Shown here: piece by piece, positions 32,533 to 43,370 of the stretch
Position numbering within the stretch: position 1 is the first letter of the stretch
How the letters are laid out: each line of letters starts with the position of its first letter
From: Terfezia claveryi
Taxonomy: Eukaryota > Ascomycota > Pezizomycetes > Pezizales > Pezizaceae
Direction: 5' to 3'
Assembly (NCBI GenBank): GCA_015179025.1
Contig: WHUX01000115.1
Span: forward strand, 106,841-170,840
Length of the DNA: 64,000 nt
Notes under the pieces: generated by a model
The model's database searches: none
Told to the model about the DNA's origin: nothing
Seen by the model: the letters and a program-made list of their open reading frames with translations, nothing else
Made by a program: the position numbers and the translations under genes

Positions 32533-35473
32533 CTAATCATAAATCATATTCCATGTCTCTAAGTCTATTCTATTATTTACCAACCAACTTTCCCCCGGCT
32601 CTAATGGTATCAAATGCGCAATCCCTTCTATTTGTGATATCTTAACTATAACCCCTTCCCCACTCATCGGCAATCCAACGCGAACCATCCCTTCCGTGCC
32701 CTGCACAGCATTCAACCCAATGCATTGAAGCAGATTCACATGTGCCAACCGGTACACCATTCCTGCTATAGTTATTACTTTGAACAATGCATTGATTCGT
32801 CCTGGTATTCGACCATTCAGCGTCCCTACTGGTGCCTCATCCAATGCACGCTGTCTCCTTACCCATATCCAATCGTATCTTTCCTTCCTGTGAAATTTCT
32901 CGGTGCATCTAGCATTGTGCAAAATGAACCCTTCTCCACTGAATTTTGGCACTGGAATTTGAAGCACCCCATATGAACGAATTTCCTGAACTAACAGCTC
33001 GGTAGGGTCGAAATCCATGCTTCTAACTTCCTGCCTTAAAAACGCTTGCGTTGTCAGCACCAGATTTGGCAAGCCAGTTACACGCTCCAGATCCTCGAGG
33101 CTGGATATTAATCCCAACTCAATTTTCCCCCGCAACTTCAAGTAGACCTGTTTTCCGACACCTGGCGTCACATCTCCGTTTTGCCTAACCTGGTTCCATA
33201 GATTAAGTGTCAAGTCCTTCATAGCAAAAGTATGATCCCTCGTGTAGGTAGTAACTATCTGTGGTGTTGCATTAACCCTATTACTTCGACGGTAAGCATC
33301 CTTAAGGCCTTTATGCATAGCTTCACTGATATTCGTGGAATATTGAGCTAGAGCCCCAAACTTCGGAATCTGTTCGGCATAATGGGAGATTAAATGGATT
33401 TTTGGGAAATTGAAGTGCGCCCCTTCTTGTAAAATCTCATTCACCAATTCCCGACGGTGCAAGGTATTTTCTTGACGCATCCTAACCTTTTCCGACGCCC
33501 TGAGGTCTTCAACCAATGATCCCGCTTGTTCCTTCAACAAATCCTTATGTGCTTCTGCAGCAGCCTTTCTTGTTTTCTTATCAGCACGGAACCTCAAGAA
33601 CACAGCTTTAGTTTCATGAAATACACGCAAATATTCTTGTAAATAAGAAACTGTCTTATCCGTATGACTAGGATACTGAGTCATGAGATAGAAGTCAGTG
33701 ATGCTACGTACGCAGCGAATTGCTCGGTTGAACTCCTGTACCTGACCTCCGGTGGGCCGTGGTTGGTTGGCCTTCCGACGCAACGCCGCGGTAAATGTTC
33801 CAAGAATGACTTTACCAAAGTTCCGCATTTCCTTTCCCGACCATTGTGAAACAACTCGGTATCCCTTGGTCGGAACTGAAAATCCGGGGTAGGGAGGCAA
33901 CCGATGCCAGACATAGTCAAATGCATTAATCCGCTCATAGTATTCTAGAAAACCTTGAATCGAATCCATTAAATGATTTAACACTCCTAGGAGGATATTG
34001 TGCAAAACATCTGCTCGAACGAGCTCAGGCGGATTTATATTTGGGACTGACCACAAGGCGTTTTTGATGTTTTTAACGCCGTTTGCTTTCAAACTGATAG
34101 CGTCGGAATTGTTGTACGCTGCGGCATAATTTTGATGTGAGTGAGCTGGATAACCACTTCCTGAATACTCACCAAGCTTCTCGGTCGGAATTGTGCAAGA
34201 AAGGCAGCGGTTGTTTGCAATACCATGGATTGTAGCATTTTCCATATGGTCAGCGAGCCAACAAAAGAGCTTAGGAAAGCATAAGCGTACGTTCCCATCA
34301 GCACAAACCATCTCGTAGCCTTTCTGACATCTCACGTCAGATAGCGGTTTTAGCAAATGCGCCAAAACATCGTGTATGGTTTGCAACGCCTGAATTTCCT
34401 GCGTTTCTACCGAATACCCAGGTATTTTGTTGATTCGTTTCGGGCCAATCGGTAGTAGTGCAATTGGTATCCAGGCATGCATCGTAGGTGTATTGCGTAT
34501 GGAGCTTCCGATATTGCCTATACTCATATAAACAGGCCATAACTTTTTGTCTCCAGAGAAATTCGTTAGGTGAGTTACATCTGATGCTAGTAAAATCGGA
34601 ACAAGTGTCCCGCCTTCAGGTAGCAAAGCCTATCCGTTTCAGTTAGTTGGATATCCGACGTAGTACACACAAATTGCTCACCTGAGTGTCTTCCCACCAC
34701 TGTGCAGTATGGATCTCACTATATACCCTGTTCCCTTCGTTGTCGTATTCTTGCCGCGGGCCCCAGGCCATCTCGCTGGCATAAACCTTTTGGCGTAGAA
34801 GGTACTTCACTGCTGCAATAATATTCCGATAATAAAAGGCCACCCCCTTGAGTAATGGGTAGTTCACTGTTCCTGAGTGCCAGGAAGGTTCATTTGCCGC
34901 TGCGTCGATAAGCTTATACATTGTATATGCTGACCGAAATTGAACCTCGTGCGTTGGATTGAGGCCTTTCAAGAGGTTATCCTTGAAAAACTGGTCGATC
35001 TTTGACTGTGAGGTCTTTGTAGAATTGAAGAAGCGTGCCAGTCGATAATCAATTGAGGTGCGGAATGGAGCAAACAAATTGAAGTTTCGGTCTTCCTCCG
35101 GAAATACATGTGGACGTATTGGGTTGCCTGCATGTGGATAGGTGATTGCATCAATGTGCTGACTTCCCTCATCGGATTTTGGTTCAATACAAAAAGTTCG
35201 AGCCTCCCTATCAGATCCCTCGCTATGGCATGAATCAGAGTAGTAATCAACATCAGCAGATATAATATCTGTGAAATTGACTTCGTCTATATCATAATCT
35301 AAATTAGTAGTATCTCTGGTGTTGGAGAACCGACGCTTTCGAGACGGTGGCAGTGGCCCATTAAGATCCTTCACGTTTTTTTCGGGATGAACCTTCTCCA
35401 GATGATTTGAATATGCTCCAGCTGAAGTATAGAATCGTGGGCACCATTGGCATAGGGTTTTGTATCTGTTCAT
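32533..35473 (-). CDS. Plavaka-like (CACTA-related) transposase, 962 aa, two exons
   Basis: ATG at 35473. Exon 1 is 35473-34682 and exon 2 is 34629-32533; the 52-nt intron (GTGAGC...GATAG) lies after WWEDTQ, and both exons are open and in phase. The N-terminus has a C2H2 finger (CQWCPRF...SNHLEKVH). The block LLASDVTHLTNFSGDKKLWPVYMSIGNI is diagnostic of Plavaka-type transposases (family knowledge), as are HAWIPIALLPI and the CWLADHMENATIHGIANNRCLSC cysteine region. A helical C-terminal half ends at TAG 32533. The enzyme would excise and insert element C and probably the CATCAG MITEs. The decayed copy at 51.9-64.0 kb has the intron at the same codon. No stop interrupts it, unlike its host element A. 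Confidence 0.85.
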
Positions 35474-36024
35474 TTTGAAACGTCACGGAGGTTGTAAAAT
35501 GTTGTAAGAGACAGATTTGTGGTGTAATATTTTCATTAACAGAATCTCAGGGAATAAGCTTCGTAAGTGCCAAGGCTCCGATTGCACTGAATAAAGAATC
35601 CTATCCGACGTGATGCGTTGGATTTTGCCAAGATCGACTGTGCACGATACCCTTGGCCCCACCCCCTTCCTAATCTTCTCTCTACTTACTTTCTTCCTTC
35701 TACCCACACCAAATACACAACCTTCGCATCCTTCCTTACTTCCCTCTACCATGGAGACTGCCCTCTACCTCTGGAGTCGGGAGAGCTCTTACCTTCATCT
35801 TGTTGCGTCTAAATTCAACGCCGCGATCAGCCAACTGAAGCCACTGCGATCACGCTGGCAAGAACAACAAGATGAGGCTGGGGTGCTTCCTATCCTTGGT
35901 TAAGGTCCTATCTATGACCCTCACTTCAACCATGCCACTTCTTTGCCGAGTTCAGGGCTGCCCAAGGCAATACTTCACTGGATACAAGTTCCGACTTCAC
36001 TAGTTGGAACACTCTCATAGTTTA
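35474..36024. other. Transposase upstream region; tiny ORF
   Basis: About 550 bp between the transposase start and the next minus-strand gene. On the plus strand an ATG at 35751 opens 50 codons (METALYLWSRES... to a TAA at 35903) after a pyrimidine-rich leader. It could be a small exon of a plus-strand gene, but no partner exon is clear. Confidence 0.3.
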
Positions 36025-36922
36025 TTATGTTTGCTCTCCCCCTTTAATAAAACTACAATTTCCAACCTGAACAAAAGAATCACTTCCTGCATGAACCTTG
36101 ATATTGACTCTTCCATCGCCCAAATCATCAATCCTTTCCTCCCTCATCCTTCCTCTCTGACTACGTTTCCGTAGACGTTCGCAACGGGCATGCCGTTGTC
36201 TTAGCCGTTGTCTTATCCGCTGCCTCTGATTTGACTTTGCAGATTGAGGAGAAGCTAGATTTGGAGGAGCTACTGGAGTTAGGGACGCATTGGGGTCGGC
36301 GGAGGCACGGGAGGGTTGGAAATAGGACTGCGAGTGGCATATTTTCTTGGTTCTCTAATTCATTGCTAGTTATAGATAATCCGACTCTAAACGTTTCTTT
36401 GCTCACTTACCATGTGGTGATGGCGACGTGGGTGGTACTTCCATATCCTCCTCCATATCCTCAACATCGGTAGTTAATTCCGATACACTTTGGAGAGGAG
36501 CTATCCGCTTACGCCGGCTTCGTGTTCTATATAATGTCTTCGTTGGGTCTTCATTAATACTAAGAAAATATTAGCTAGGACTAAGACTCTCGCTCCAATT
36601 ATGGGAGGGCTCTCGCTCCAATTATGGGAGAGCTCTCGCTCCAATGGGAGGTCTCTCACTCCAATGGGAGGACTCTCACTCTAATGGGAGGGCTCTCACT
36701 CCAAAGGGGTCTCCTAAGGGGGGCTCTCAACCAAAAGGGGGCTTTCTCAACCAAAGGGGGGCTTTCTCAACCAAAGGGGGGCTTTCTCAACCAAAGGGGG
36801 GCTTTCTCAACCAAAGGGGGTTTCTTTGCTAAGCTAAGTAGGACATACCTATTAGTACTATCTTTTGGAGATAGCTCTGGTGGTGGGAACATCAGTTTCT
36901 GGCGAGGTTGACGTGAAGGCAT
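36025..36922 (-). CDS. Small arginine-rich spliced gene of element C (unknown function)
   Basis: Exon 1 is 36922-36849 (MPSRQPRQKLMF...), with a GTATGT donor at 36848. Exon 2 starts at 36559 after a TTCTTAG acceptor (INEDPTKTLYRTRSRRKR...) and ends with a GTAAGT donor at 36410. A third exon starts within 36340-36290 and ends at TAA 36025; it carries RQRIRQRLRQRHARCERLRKRSQRG, a strongly basic helix. The intron 2 acceptor that gives this frame is not certain, and a competing frame stops near 36161. Intron 1 contains the tandem repeats. A nuclear, nucleic-acid-binding accessory protein is plausible, but I recognise no family. Confidence 0.4.
36596..36830. repeat. Two tandem arrays (about 20-24 bp and 20 bp) in intron 1 of the basic gene
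   Basis: The first array has five to six units of GGCTCTC(A/G)CTCCAATxxxGGGA. It passes into five units of GGGGGGCTTTCTCAACCAAA. The two units share CTCTC..CCAA and probably have one origin. Confidence 0.8.
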
Positions 36923-37351
36923 AATGATAGTAGTGGCAGAATAGCTAATAGTCAATAATAGCAATTAATGTATTGCGAATGTTGAGGAGAATAGGTTTAT
37001 ATGTATTAAGAGATTTGGGGGGGGGGCAAATCAAACCCGTGTCAGTGCTATGGTCTCAATAGTCTCATACCTAATTGGGAAGGAATTGATGTGAGTGGTA
37101 TGTACCGCTAGGTATTACAAAGATCTACAAGACAACAGCATATTTAGCGCACTTAGATTCCAACTTAAGTGGTCGGATGACTTCTGCAACAGGGGCTTGA
37201 TACAGTGGCTCTAAATGAATTATTAATATTCGGTAGTAGTGCTATCACATACATATGCAATGTCCTAGGTCTTTCTGACTTAGGAAATTTACTAGAAGGG
37301 GTACAAGCTGCTTTCTAAACAGGCTTAGATTTGGGATTGCACTACCAAATA
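36923..37351. other. Spacer in element C, no gene seen
   Basis: Includes a poly-G run (about 37017-37027) and TAGTCTCATACC near 37061, a weak match to the 3318/4171 repeat end. CTTAGATTCCAACTTAAG near 37150 resembles the arms of the next inverted repeat. Confidence 0.3.
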
Positions 37352-37605
37352 ACTTGAGTCTAGCACCTTTGTAAACGACTTGCAAAAGCCCTCCAACCTC
37401 GTAAGTTGGAATCTGCGTGTATTGCATACTTTCTATTGTGCCGCGGTTATTTGTATTTCGCTGTTGTGCACTCTACTTCTGTTTACCATATGCTACGAAA
37501 TACGGTAGTGTCACAACATCCACGCACAACAGAAAGTATGTAGTACACTCAGATTCCAACTTACAAGGTTGGAGGGCTTTTGAAAGTCGTTACACAGGTG
37601 CTAGA
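37352..37605. repeat. Foldback repeat with about 80-bp arms
   Basis: 37360-37441 (CTAGCACC..., AAAAGCCCTCCAACC, GTAAGTTGGAATCTG, CATACTTTCT) is the imperfect reverse complement of 37523-37605, with a spacer of about 80 bp. No coding content; possibly a small foldback MITE inside element C. Confidence 0.6.
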
Positions 37606-37614
37606 TATTAACAC

Positions 37615-37810
37615 AAAGGTCATAGTCTTATGCAGGTCATAGTCTTATGCAGGCCATAGATGGCTATGTGGATTGCCGACCGCTTGAAGCAAACATGTCC
37701 AATAATTAACATAAAGGTCATGGCCTTATGCAGGCCATACAGAACTGGAGTGACTGGCCATGTTGATTGCCGACCAAGCAAACATGGCCTACTCTTATGT
37801 CCAACTTCGT
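37615..37810. repeat. Imperfect direct repeat of about 100 bp
   Basis: AAGGTCATxGxCTTATGCAGGCCATA ... GATTGCCGACC...AAGCAAACATG occurs twice (from about 37615 and about 37707), with an extra duplication of the 17-bp TCATAGTCTTATGCAGG at the start. Confidence 0.6.
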
Positions 37811-38020
37811 AGAGTCCATAAATACCCCCATAGATCCGTGAATTAATTATTCTCATTAACTATTCACAATACTTCCCGCGATCACAACTTGAATACCTTC
37901 CCGCCATCACCACTTCCCATTTCGTTAACACCTAATTAACTAACAACATAAATAACGTAAGTACCTCTTAAAGCATAGTTTCTAACGGGGGTATCTAAAA
38001 TTCCAATGTAGTTCGTCTAA

Positions 38021-39286
38021 ATGCCATCCGCAGCGCAAGAAGTTAGCCAGGCAAAAGCACTATTGGGGTGGGGGGAGCATGACCCCCGGTACTCCCAATG
38101 GAGGAACGGGGTCAAGGGGTGGGCACGGACTAATGAGATAACGGGGAAAAGGCAGGCTGGTAATGCCCTCTGGCATCAATTCAAAACCTATGCCCAGCAG
38201 GAGACTGGGCTGCCTGCATCCGGAATTGCCCTAATCCAAAATGGGGCAGCGGCCATCAAAAGAGCAGCTGAGACTGCTCTCGATAAGATTTTGCAAGACG
38301 TGCTCAAAAAGGCCAGAGACACAGAGCGGGGGCACGCATTAGCCCAAGTAGCAAACCTGGCTGCTAATGCTCCAGATGTCCAGTTTGGGGGGGCCGACGC
38401 AACTGGTCGAAATGCAGAGGACAATGGTCAGGAGGGCTTCCGAAAGCCTGTAAGACTATTCCTCATCGATCCAGCCCGCGGCAATGAGGTACAGGATAAT
38501 GTTAGTAGGGAGTATAAATGGGATGAAGCTCCGAGCAACTGTGTTGCTATTTTGAGATCGGCATCTCTTTTAGAGATTGTGGACAAGATCCGAGAAAGAA
38601 TCCCAGCGGGGAGGAAGGTGCGGGCTATCTATGGGGCACTAGAGAACCCAAGCCCAGGCAACGCAATCCCTCCTGCCACACGTCTGCAAACCGACGAAGA
38701 GGTGCAAGCCTTTTTAGAGCTAACCTCGTCAAAACCTGTTCGGGTACAAGTTATCCTTTATAGGGATCCAGCTTTGGTGCCTCCGGTTGCGGACAGTCCA
38801 CCGGCAGACGATGGTGCATACTTCGAGGCTGACTTCCTTGATCCAGCAGAGGAGTATATGGACCCTGCGGAGGATTCCGACTCTTTGAGTCGAAATCTTG
38901 CCGGCTTTGCAAAGCGTACATTCCCTCGCACGCAGGAGGGATTCGAAGCGCGGAAGCTAAAGATCAGGATGCGGATTAAGAGGCAAAAGAGAGCTTTGCG
39001 TGCAATGAAGAGGAAGGAGCAGGAAAAGTACCCAGCTGAGGAGATCTACAATTCCGACTCTGAGGGGTGGAATATCCAGCAGGGACTGGATCCCCAACCG
39101 GAGAATGGCAGGGAAATGGTGCTAGCCAGGGGTCCGACCGCTGCCGGAATGACGGCTATGCGAGCTATGCTGGAAGTGGATCCTGCAGCTCCCCCGGCGG
39201 ATAGGAATACTCGCAGGGCGAGGCGACAGGCGGCACATGATGAAGGAGTAAGGGTAGCCAATGAGGCATGGAGGGCTTTGGGATAA
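38021..39286 (+). CDS. Unknown 421-aa protein carried by element C
   Basis: Single uninterrupted frame, ATG 38021 to TAA 39286, with an AT-rich leader and TATA-like motifs upstream. I recognise no family. Visible features: an Ala-rich, probably helical N-terminal region (to about residue 130); a compact alpha/beta-looking middle ([44 protein letters not shown]; about 145-255) that could be a ubiquitin-like or PB1-like fold, an inference from strand pattern only; an acidic linker ([14 protein letters not shown]); a strongly basic helix ([20 protein letters not shown]; about 315-335); and a mixed-charge tail. Length, intact frame and position in the transposon suggest a functional cargo or accessory protein. 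Confidence 0.7.
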   Translation: MPSAAQEVSQAKALLGWGEHDPRYSQWRNGVKGWARTNEITGKRQAGNALWHQFKTYAQQETGLPASGIALIQNGAAAIKRAAETALDKILQDVLKKARDTERGHALAQVANLAANAPDVQFGGADATGRNAEDNGQEGFRKPVRLFLIDPARGNEVQDNVSREYKWDEAPSNCVAILRSASLLEIVDKIRERIPAGRKVRAIYGALENPSPGNAIPPATRLQTDEEVQAFLELTSSKPVRVQVILYRDPALVPPVADSPPADDGAYFEADFLDPAEEYMDPAEDSDSLSRNLAGFAKRTFPRTQEGFEARKLKIRMRIKRQKRALRAMKRKEQEKYPAEEIYNSDSEGWNIQQGLDPQPENGREMVLARGPTAAGMTAMRAMLEVDPAAPPADRNTRRARRQAAHDEGVRVANEAWRALG

Positions 39287-39499
39287 GGTTGGTATGTGGA
39301 GGCAGGCACAGAGGTCTGTGCCAGGGTCTGTTCATTGGGATTTTTTTTTTGGGTGGTCGTTGGGATTTTTTTGGGGGGTGGTTGTCGGGATTTTTTTGGG
39401 GGTGGATTTAGTTAGCAATTTGAGTTTTTAATAAAGGCATTGAACGCTGTGCATTGGAATTTTACCCTTCCAAACCTTCTGTGCGAGTCTTTCCTCTAC
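39287..39499. repeat. Short G/T-rich repeats downstream of the 421-aa gene
   Basis: Three units of GGGATTTTTTT(G)nGGTGG with variable homopolymer lengths at about 39338-39410, probably in the 3' untranslated region. ATAAA-like signals follow (AATAAAGG at about 39430). Confidence 0.5.
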
Positions 39500-40976
39500 A
39501 ATGGTTCGAAAATCATCCTCTCAACAAGCCCTCTGCCAGCAGGGCAGGCAAGCCGTAAACGCAAGGCCTCCCAAGCAATAGCTCCTGGTATTGGACCACG
39601 GCCAAGAATTGAAACTGGGGTTGCATACAGGAATGAAATCTTGTTCGATGAAGAGGAATGTGGATTGTAATATTTTGGCTACATTGTAAGCTAATTCCAA
39701 CGTAGGATAACGGAAATGAATCCTCGTCCGATTCCTCGTCCGATTCAGACGAGGAAACACTCGTTGACGCTGCTGTGCTCGCGCCAGGCGTTGGAAAAGG
39801 CACGCGAGCATTTTCGGCGATTCCCAGTGTTTTGCAACCCTTTGCCAGCACCGCAAAAAAGATTGTGACAAAATACACATTATACAGGAAACCACTGTTA
39901 ACACCCGGGAAATACTCCTGCTGATACAGCATGCTTGGTCCAAGGCCCAAACGGAGCCACGCTATGTGGAACGAGTAAAGGAGGTGGATACCTTTGTATA
40001 GTACCAAATCCGTTTTGCTGCGTCGGCTTGCTAATTGGAAACAGCTCAAAGCTGTACAATCCCGAACAAGATCATATCTTATATTTGAATGTCGAGCCAG
40101 CATCACGAGGGTGTATGATATTGGCCGGTTACCAAAGGAAAGCATGAAGACCCAGGTTGAGTACTTGCTAGATGGGGATCGATTCATCTGTAGGCAAAGC
40201 AGTCGCAGCGTAAGTTGATGGAGTTGCAGATCCCAGTACGAGTAGCCTTATAGTCCAAGATCCAACGCTAATAGTCGGACAGGAACTCAAGGGTCGCTTC
40301 CGCGCCGAGGAGATCGTTGCGATTATATATCAGCAGTATTTCCAGGGCTCAAAAATGCAGGGGAATAGGGACCCAGATTTCCTAAATAAGATAAATGGTG
40401 TCTTCATATGCTTTTGGCATCAGCCATGCGTCATAGTTTGAAGGCATGGAGGAAGGGCGAGATTGCTCCGGTGATACAGGAGTTTAAATATGAGACTGCC
40501 TGGTGTAAGTTGTGCATGACCTATAATGAGGGGCGAAAGTACTCACTGCGTTGGAAAATGACTAATATGAAACAGGCACATATGAGAACTCAAGAATACA
40601 TGGGAGATACATCCAAAAGTAATACAGGAGCTTATTGTGAATAACATCAAGGCTGACCTGGCACGTCGAATTGCAGCTCAAGTAAGGATTTTGGAACGAG
40701 AACCGTTGACGCACCACAGGTCGAAGATGAAGCCAAATATGAGGCAGAATTGAGAAAGGAGCTAGAGCACTCGTACGACAGATTGAATGTGCCAGCACAC
40801 AAACGCCGTCGTGAAGGGAGCCAATTAAGAGATTCTTCCGTAGAGTTGGCAGGGCCATTGGACCCGATTGTTGATGATGAACTGGAGGAGAGTGAGATAT
40901 AGACGAAGAGGGTGGAGATTTGGACAGCAGGAGCGGGGATTTGGACATTAATTTCGACGGAGCGGATACGGAGTAA
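39500..40976 (+). pseudogene. Decayed multi-exon gene resembling the fungal DUF6532 family
   Basis: Plus-strand blocks in changing frames: a basic leader (SRKRKASQAI), an acidic serine run (NESSSDSSSDSDEE, about 39710), LLRRLANWKQL...YDIGRLPKES...VEYLLDGDRFICR (39994-40206, ending at a GTAAGT donor), EIVAIIYQQYFQGSKMQGN after a TAATAG acceptor near 40275, and LLASAMRHSLKAWRKGE (about 40410) to a Lys/Arg-rich end. The W..L helix, the YFxGS motif and the A(S/T)A(M/V)RHxLKxW motif in this order recall DUF6532 proteins of fungi. The frames cannot be joined by plausible introns alone, so at least one indel is present. Confidence 0.35.
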
Positions 40977-41953
40977 CTGAACACGTCGGATAGGGACTGG
41001 AAGCGAATATAGTAGGGGGAGGAAGGGTTTTCCTAGATCAGTTCCCAGTTAGTTCTGTCTCCGTATGGTAATTGGTTTTGTTTTTCTTGTCGGTCGGTAT
41101 TAGTTCTTTTTCTCTTGTCGCTTGCTTGTTTCTCTCTGTGTTTCACTCCACATGTTTTTCTCTACATGTTTCTCTCACTGTGCTTTTTATTACTGAGTAA
41201 TTTGTGGCTGGGACGTGGATATAATCGGGTGAGAGGGGGGAGGACGCAGCGCGTTGGATTTCATTTGGTGGTAGTTTGTAGGTGTGGCCATGAGGTTCGG
41301 AATGTGTTTTTTAGTCATGGAAAATAGAAGTCAAACAAAGAAAACCTCGTGTTTGTGCCAAGAATGAGTGATCGATTTAGAACGAAGATAAATTAAATCA
41401 CAAGCATCAGAAGAGCAATTGTTAGGAAGGGGAACTTAGAAACGCGATATGTCGCATTAAAAACTTCAGAAGGAGAATTGTAGGAAGGGAAACTTAGGAA
41501 CGTGATGTGTCGGATTGAAAACATCACAAAGACAATAGGGAGAAGTTCAAGCCAGGAAGACGCGGGATAGGAGGTGTAACTTTAAGGAGCGGATTGTGTG
41601 CATATCGAGTTGGGACGGTGAGATATGTGAGTGACAACAGGAAAAGGAGGAGAATAGGTTGGGCGAATGCAGGAGAATGCAAAGGGTGAACGCATGCTTG
41701 CAAAGTCAAGAGACAGAGGTAGGAGTAGAAGAGAAGTGAGGCTGAAGCGGAATGAGGGGAACGCAAAACATTGGATTGGAAACTTAGCAAAGCGGATAAC
41801 GCTGGGATGTTATAGGGAAAGAGGTATGCATAGATACCGTGGTAGAAACAGTGTAAAGGTAACATGGTGGTTCAGGGAGTTGGAAGCACCAGAGGTACGC
41901 CAGGAAGGGAACATGGAACACTAGTGCGTCACAAGGCTTAGTTCTGCAATAGA
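40977..41953. other. Right subterminal region of element C
   Basis: No gene is supported. A purine-rich stretch at 41403-41520 has two units of about 57 bp (AGGAAGGG(G/A)AACTTAGxAACG...). Minus-strand open frames here are pyrimidine-rich and probably chance. Confidence 0.4.
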
Positions 41954-41982
41954 GCGCCAGGTGCACCTGGTGCACCTGGCGC
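41954..41982. repeat. 29-nt near-perfect palindrome near the right end of element C
   Basis: GCGCCAGGTGCACC, one central base, then the exact complement: 14-bp arms. It lies 11 bp inside the terminal repeat. ACCTGGTGCACC also occurs near the left end (about 32172) and GCCAGGTGG near one end of the MITE, suggesting a shared protein-binding motif. Confidence 0.85.
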
Positions 41983-42002
41983 AAATAAACTCGTTGCTGA
42001 TG

Positions 42003-43164
42003 TACAGAACTGCCATATTTGCAAGTGTACTAAGCCTACCCATCATGTTCTTTATGGACCCTGAAGCCCCTGGAGATCCCAGACCAGCCTTGGCAACACC
42101 TAACTATGGACTTTGTAACTGGGTTACTGGAGGATTCGGAGTTTAATGCTATTCTTATGGTAGTAGACCGATTGACTAAAATGAGGCATATTATACCTTG
42201 CTATGATACCTGTTCTGCCCGGGACCTCGCTGGCCTCTACCTCAACCATGTATTCCACTACCATGGTCTCCCCAAGTTAGTCGTCTTAGACCGCAGCCCC
42301 TAATTCGTCTCGGACTTCTGGAAGGTATTCTGTGAGCTTCTGGGAATTAACGTACACCTCTCCACGGCATATCACCCCCAAACAGATGGTCAGTCTGAGC
42401 AAATGAATGCGATCATGAAGCAGTACCTGAGAGCATATGTCAATTACTAGCAAAAGAACTGGGTTTCACTGCTGGAAACCTGTGAGTTCGCCGCTAACAA
42501 CCATTTCTTGGAGTCTCTAAAAACCTCCCCATTCCTGGCCAATTATAACTGGTACCCTCATTTCATGGACTCTCTAGCACCTCTGCACAAGGCTAGGGAG
42601 AACACCCCAGCTAAGGAGTTTGCTACGGAGATTGCTGAGTTGCACTCCATACTAAGAGCTGAACTGGTATATGCTCAAGCTAGGCAAGTAGAGTATGCCA
42701 ATAGATCACAGTTACCAGCTTCCAAGTATCAGCCAGAAGATAAGGTGTGGCTCTCCAACAGGCACTTCTAGATGGAACCGCCATCTCGCAAGCTCAACTA
42801 CAAGTTCCTGGGTCCATTCGAGGTGGTGGCCGTTGTAGGCACTCATGCCTATCGATTGAGGTTTCCCAAAGACATCAAACGCTATCTGGTTGTACATGTA
42901 TCAGAATTTAAGCTAGCGGCTGACGATTCCCTCCCAGGGTAAAAACACCCTCCTCCCCCTCCTGTAGTGATCGAGGGTGAAGAGGAGTGGGAGGTCGAAG
43001 AGGCATTGGACTCAAGGAAGAGGTACAGTTATCTGCAAAACAAGGTTAAATAGTTAGGGGACGAGGAGGCTATCTGGGAACCTGCTGAGGATCTGGAAAA
43101 TGCTCAGGATCTGGTCTCCCTGTTCCATCAGCGATACTCGAGGAAGCCCCGTACAGTTGAGTGA
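42003..43164 (+). pseudogene. Element A Pol, part 3: integrase and chromodomain
   Basis: Continues the integrase across element C: CHICK, then MDFVTGLLEDSEF, VDRLTKMRH, the [11 protein letters not shown] context near 42366, a C-terminal integrase block (KYQPEDKVWLSNRHF) and the chromodomain (EWEVEEALDSRKR to WEPAEDLENAQDLVSLFH) ending near 43130. TAG stops at 42301, 42448, 42769, 42940 and 43051 replace residues that are coding in element B. Confidence 0.75.
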
Positions 43165-43370
43165 TCTCCCCATGTCTGAGTTGGTGTTTTTGTTATTGTT
43201 CTTATTGTTATTGACTCTGTTATCACCTGCAATGCAGGTGATGGGTCTTTATTGTTGTTCGGAATTGGGGTTCTCGTTCTTGCACTTGTTGTTGTTTCCT
43301 GTATTGATATTGCTAGTGGATGTGACCAAAGCCTCCTTGTTGCTGGAGCTCCACCCTAAAGGGGGGATAG

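Larger units (their letters stand above)
32122..42002. mobile_element. Element C: 9.9-kb multigene Plavaka-like (CACTA-related) DNA transposon
   Basis: Ends are CATCAGCAA (32122-32130) and TTGCTGATG (41994-42002), with TA duplicated at 32120-32121 and 42003-42004. Element A's integrase gives the empty site: GGTACATA before, TACAGAACTG after, matching B's GGTACATACGGAACTG. Cargo: transposase (minus, 32.5-35.5 kb), a small basic spliced gene (minus, 36.0-36.9 kb), a 421-aa protein (plus, 38.0-39.3 kb) and a DUF6532-like gene (plus, about 39.5-41.0 kb). Subterminal direct repeats of CACCAAATTCC..CTGCCTCTCAT at the left and a 29-nt palindrome at the right fit transposase binding regions. The CACTA group makes 2-3-bp target duplications, so TA fits. 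Confidence 0.85.

Noticed and set aside
41524..41865. Minus-strand 113-aa leucine/proline-rich ORF
   Set aside because: Antisense of a purine-rich repeat region at the end of element C; composition explains the open frame.
32122..42002. Interpreting element C as host genes interrupting element A by rearrangement
   Set aside because: Both junctions fall at a TA within one integrase codon context that element B shows uninterrupted, and the ends are inverted repeats shared with a MITE.
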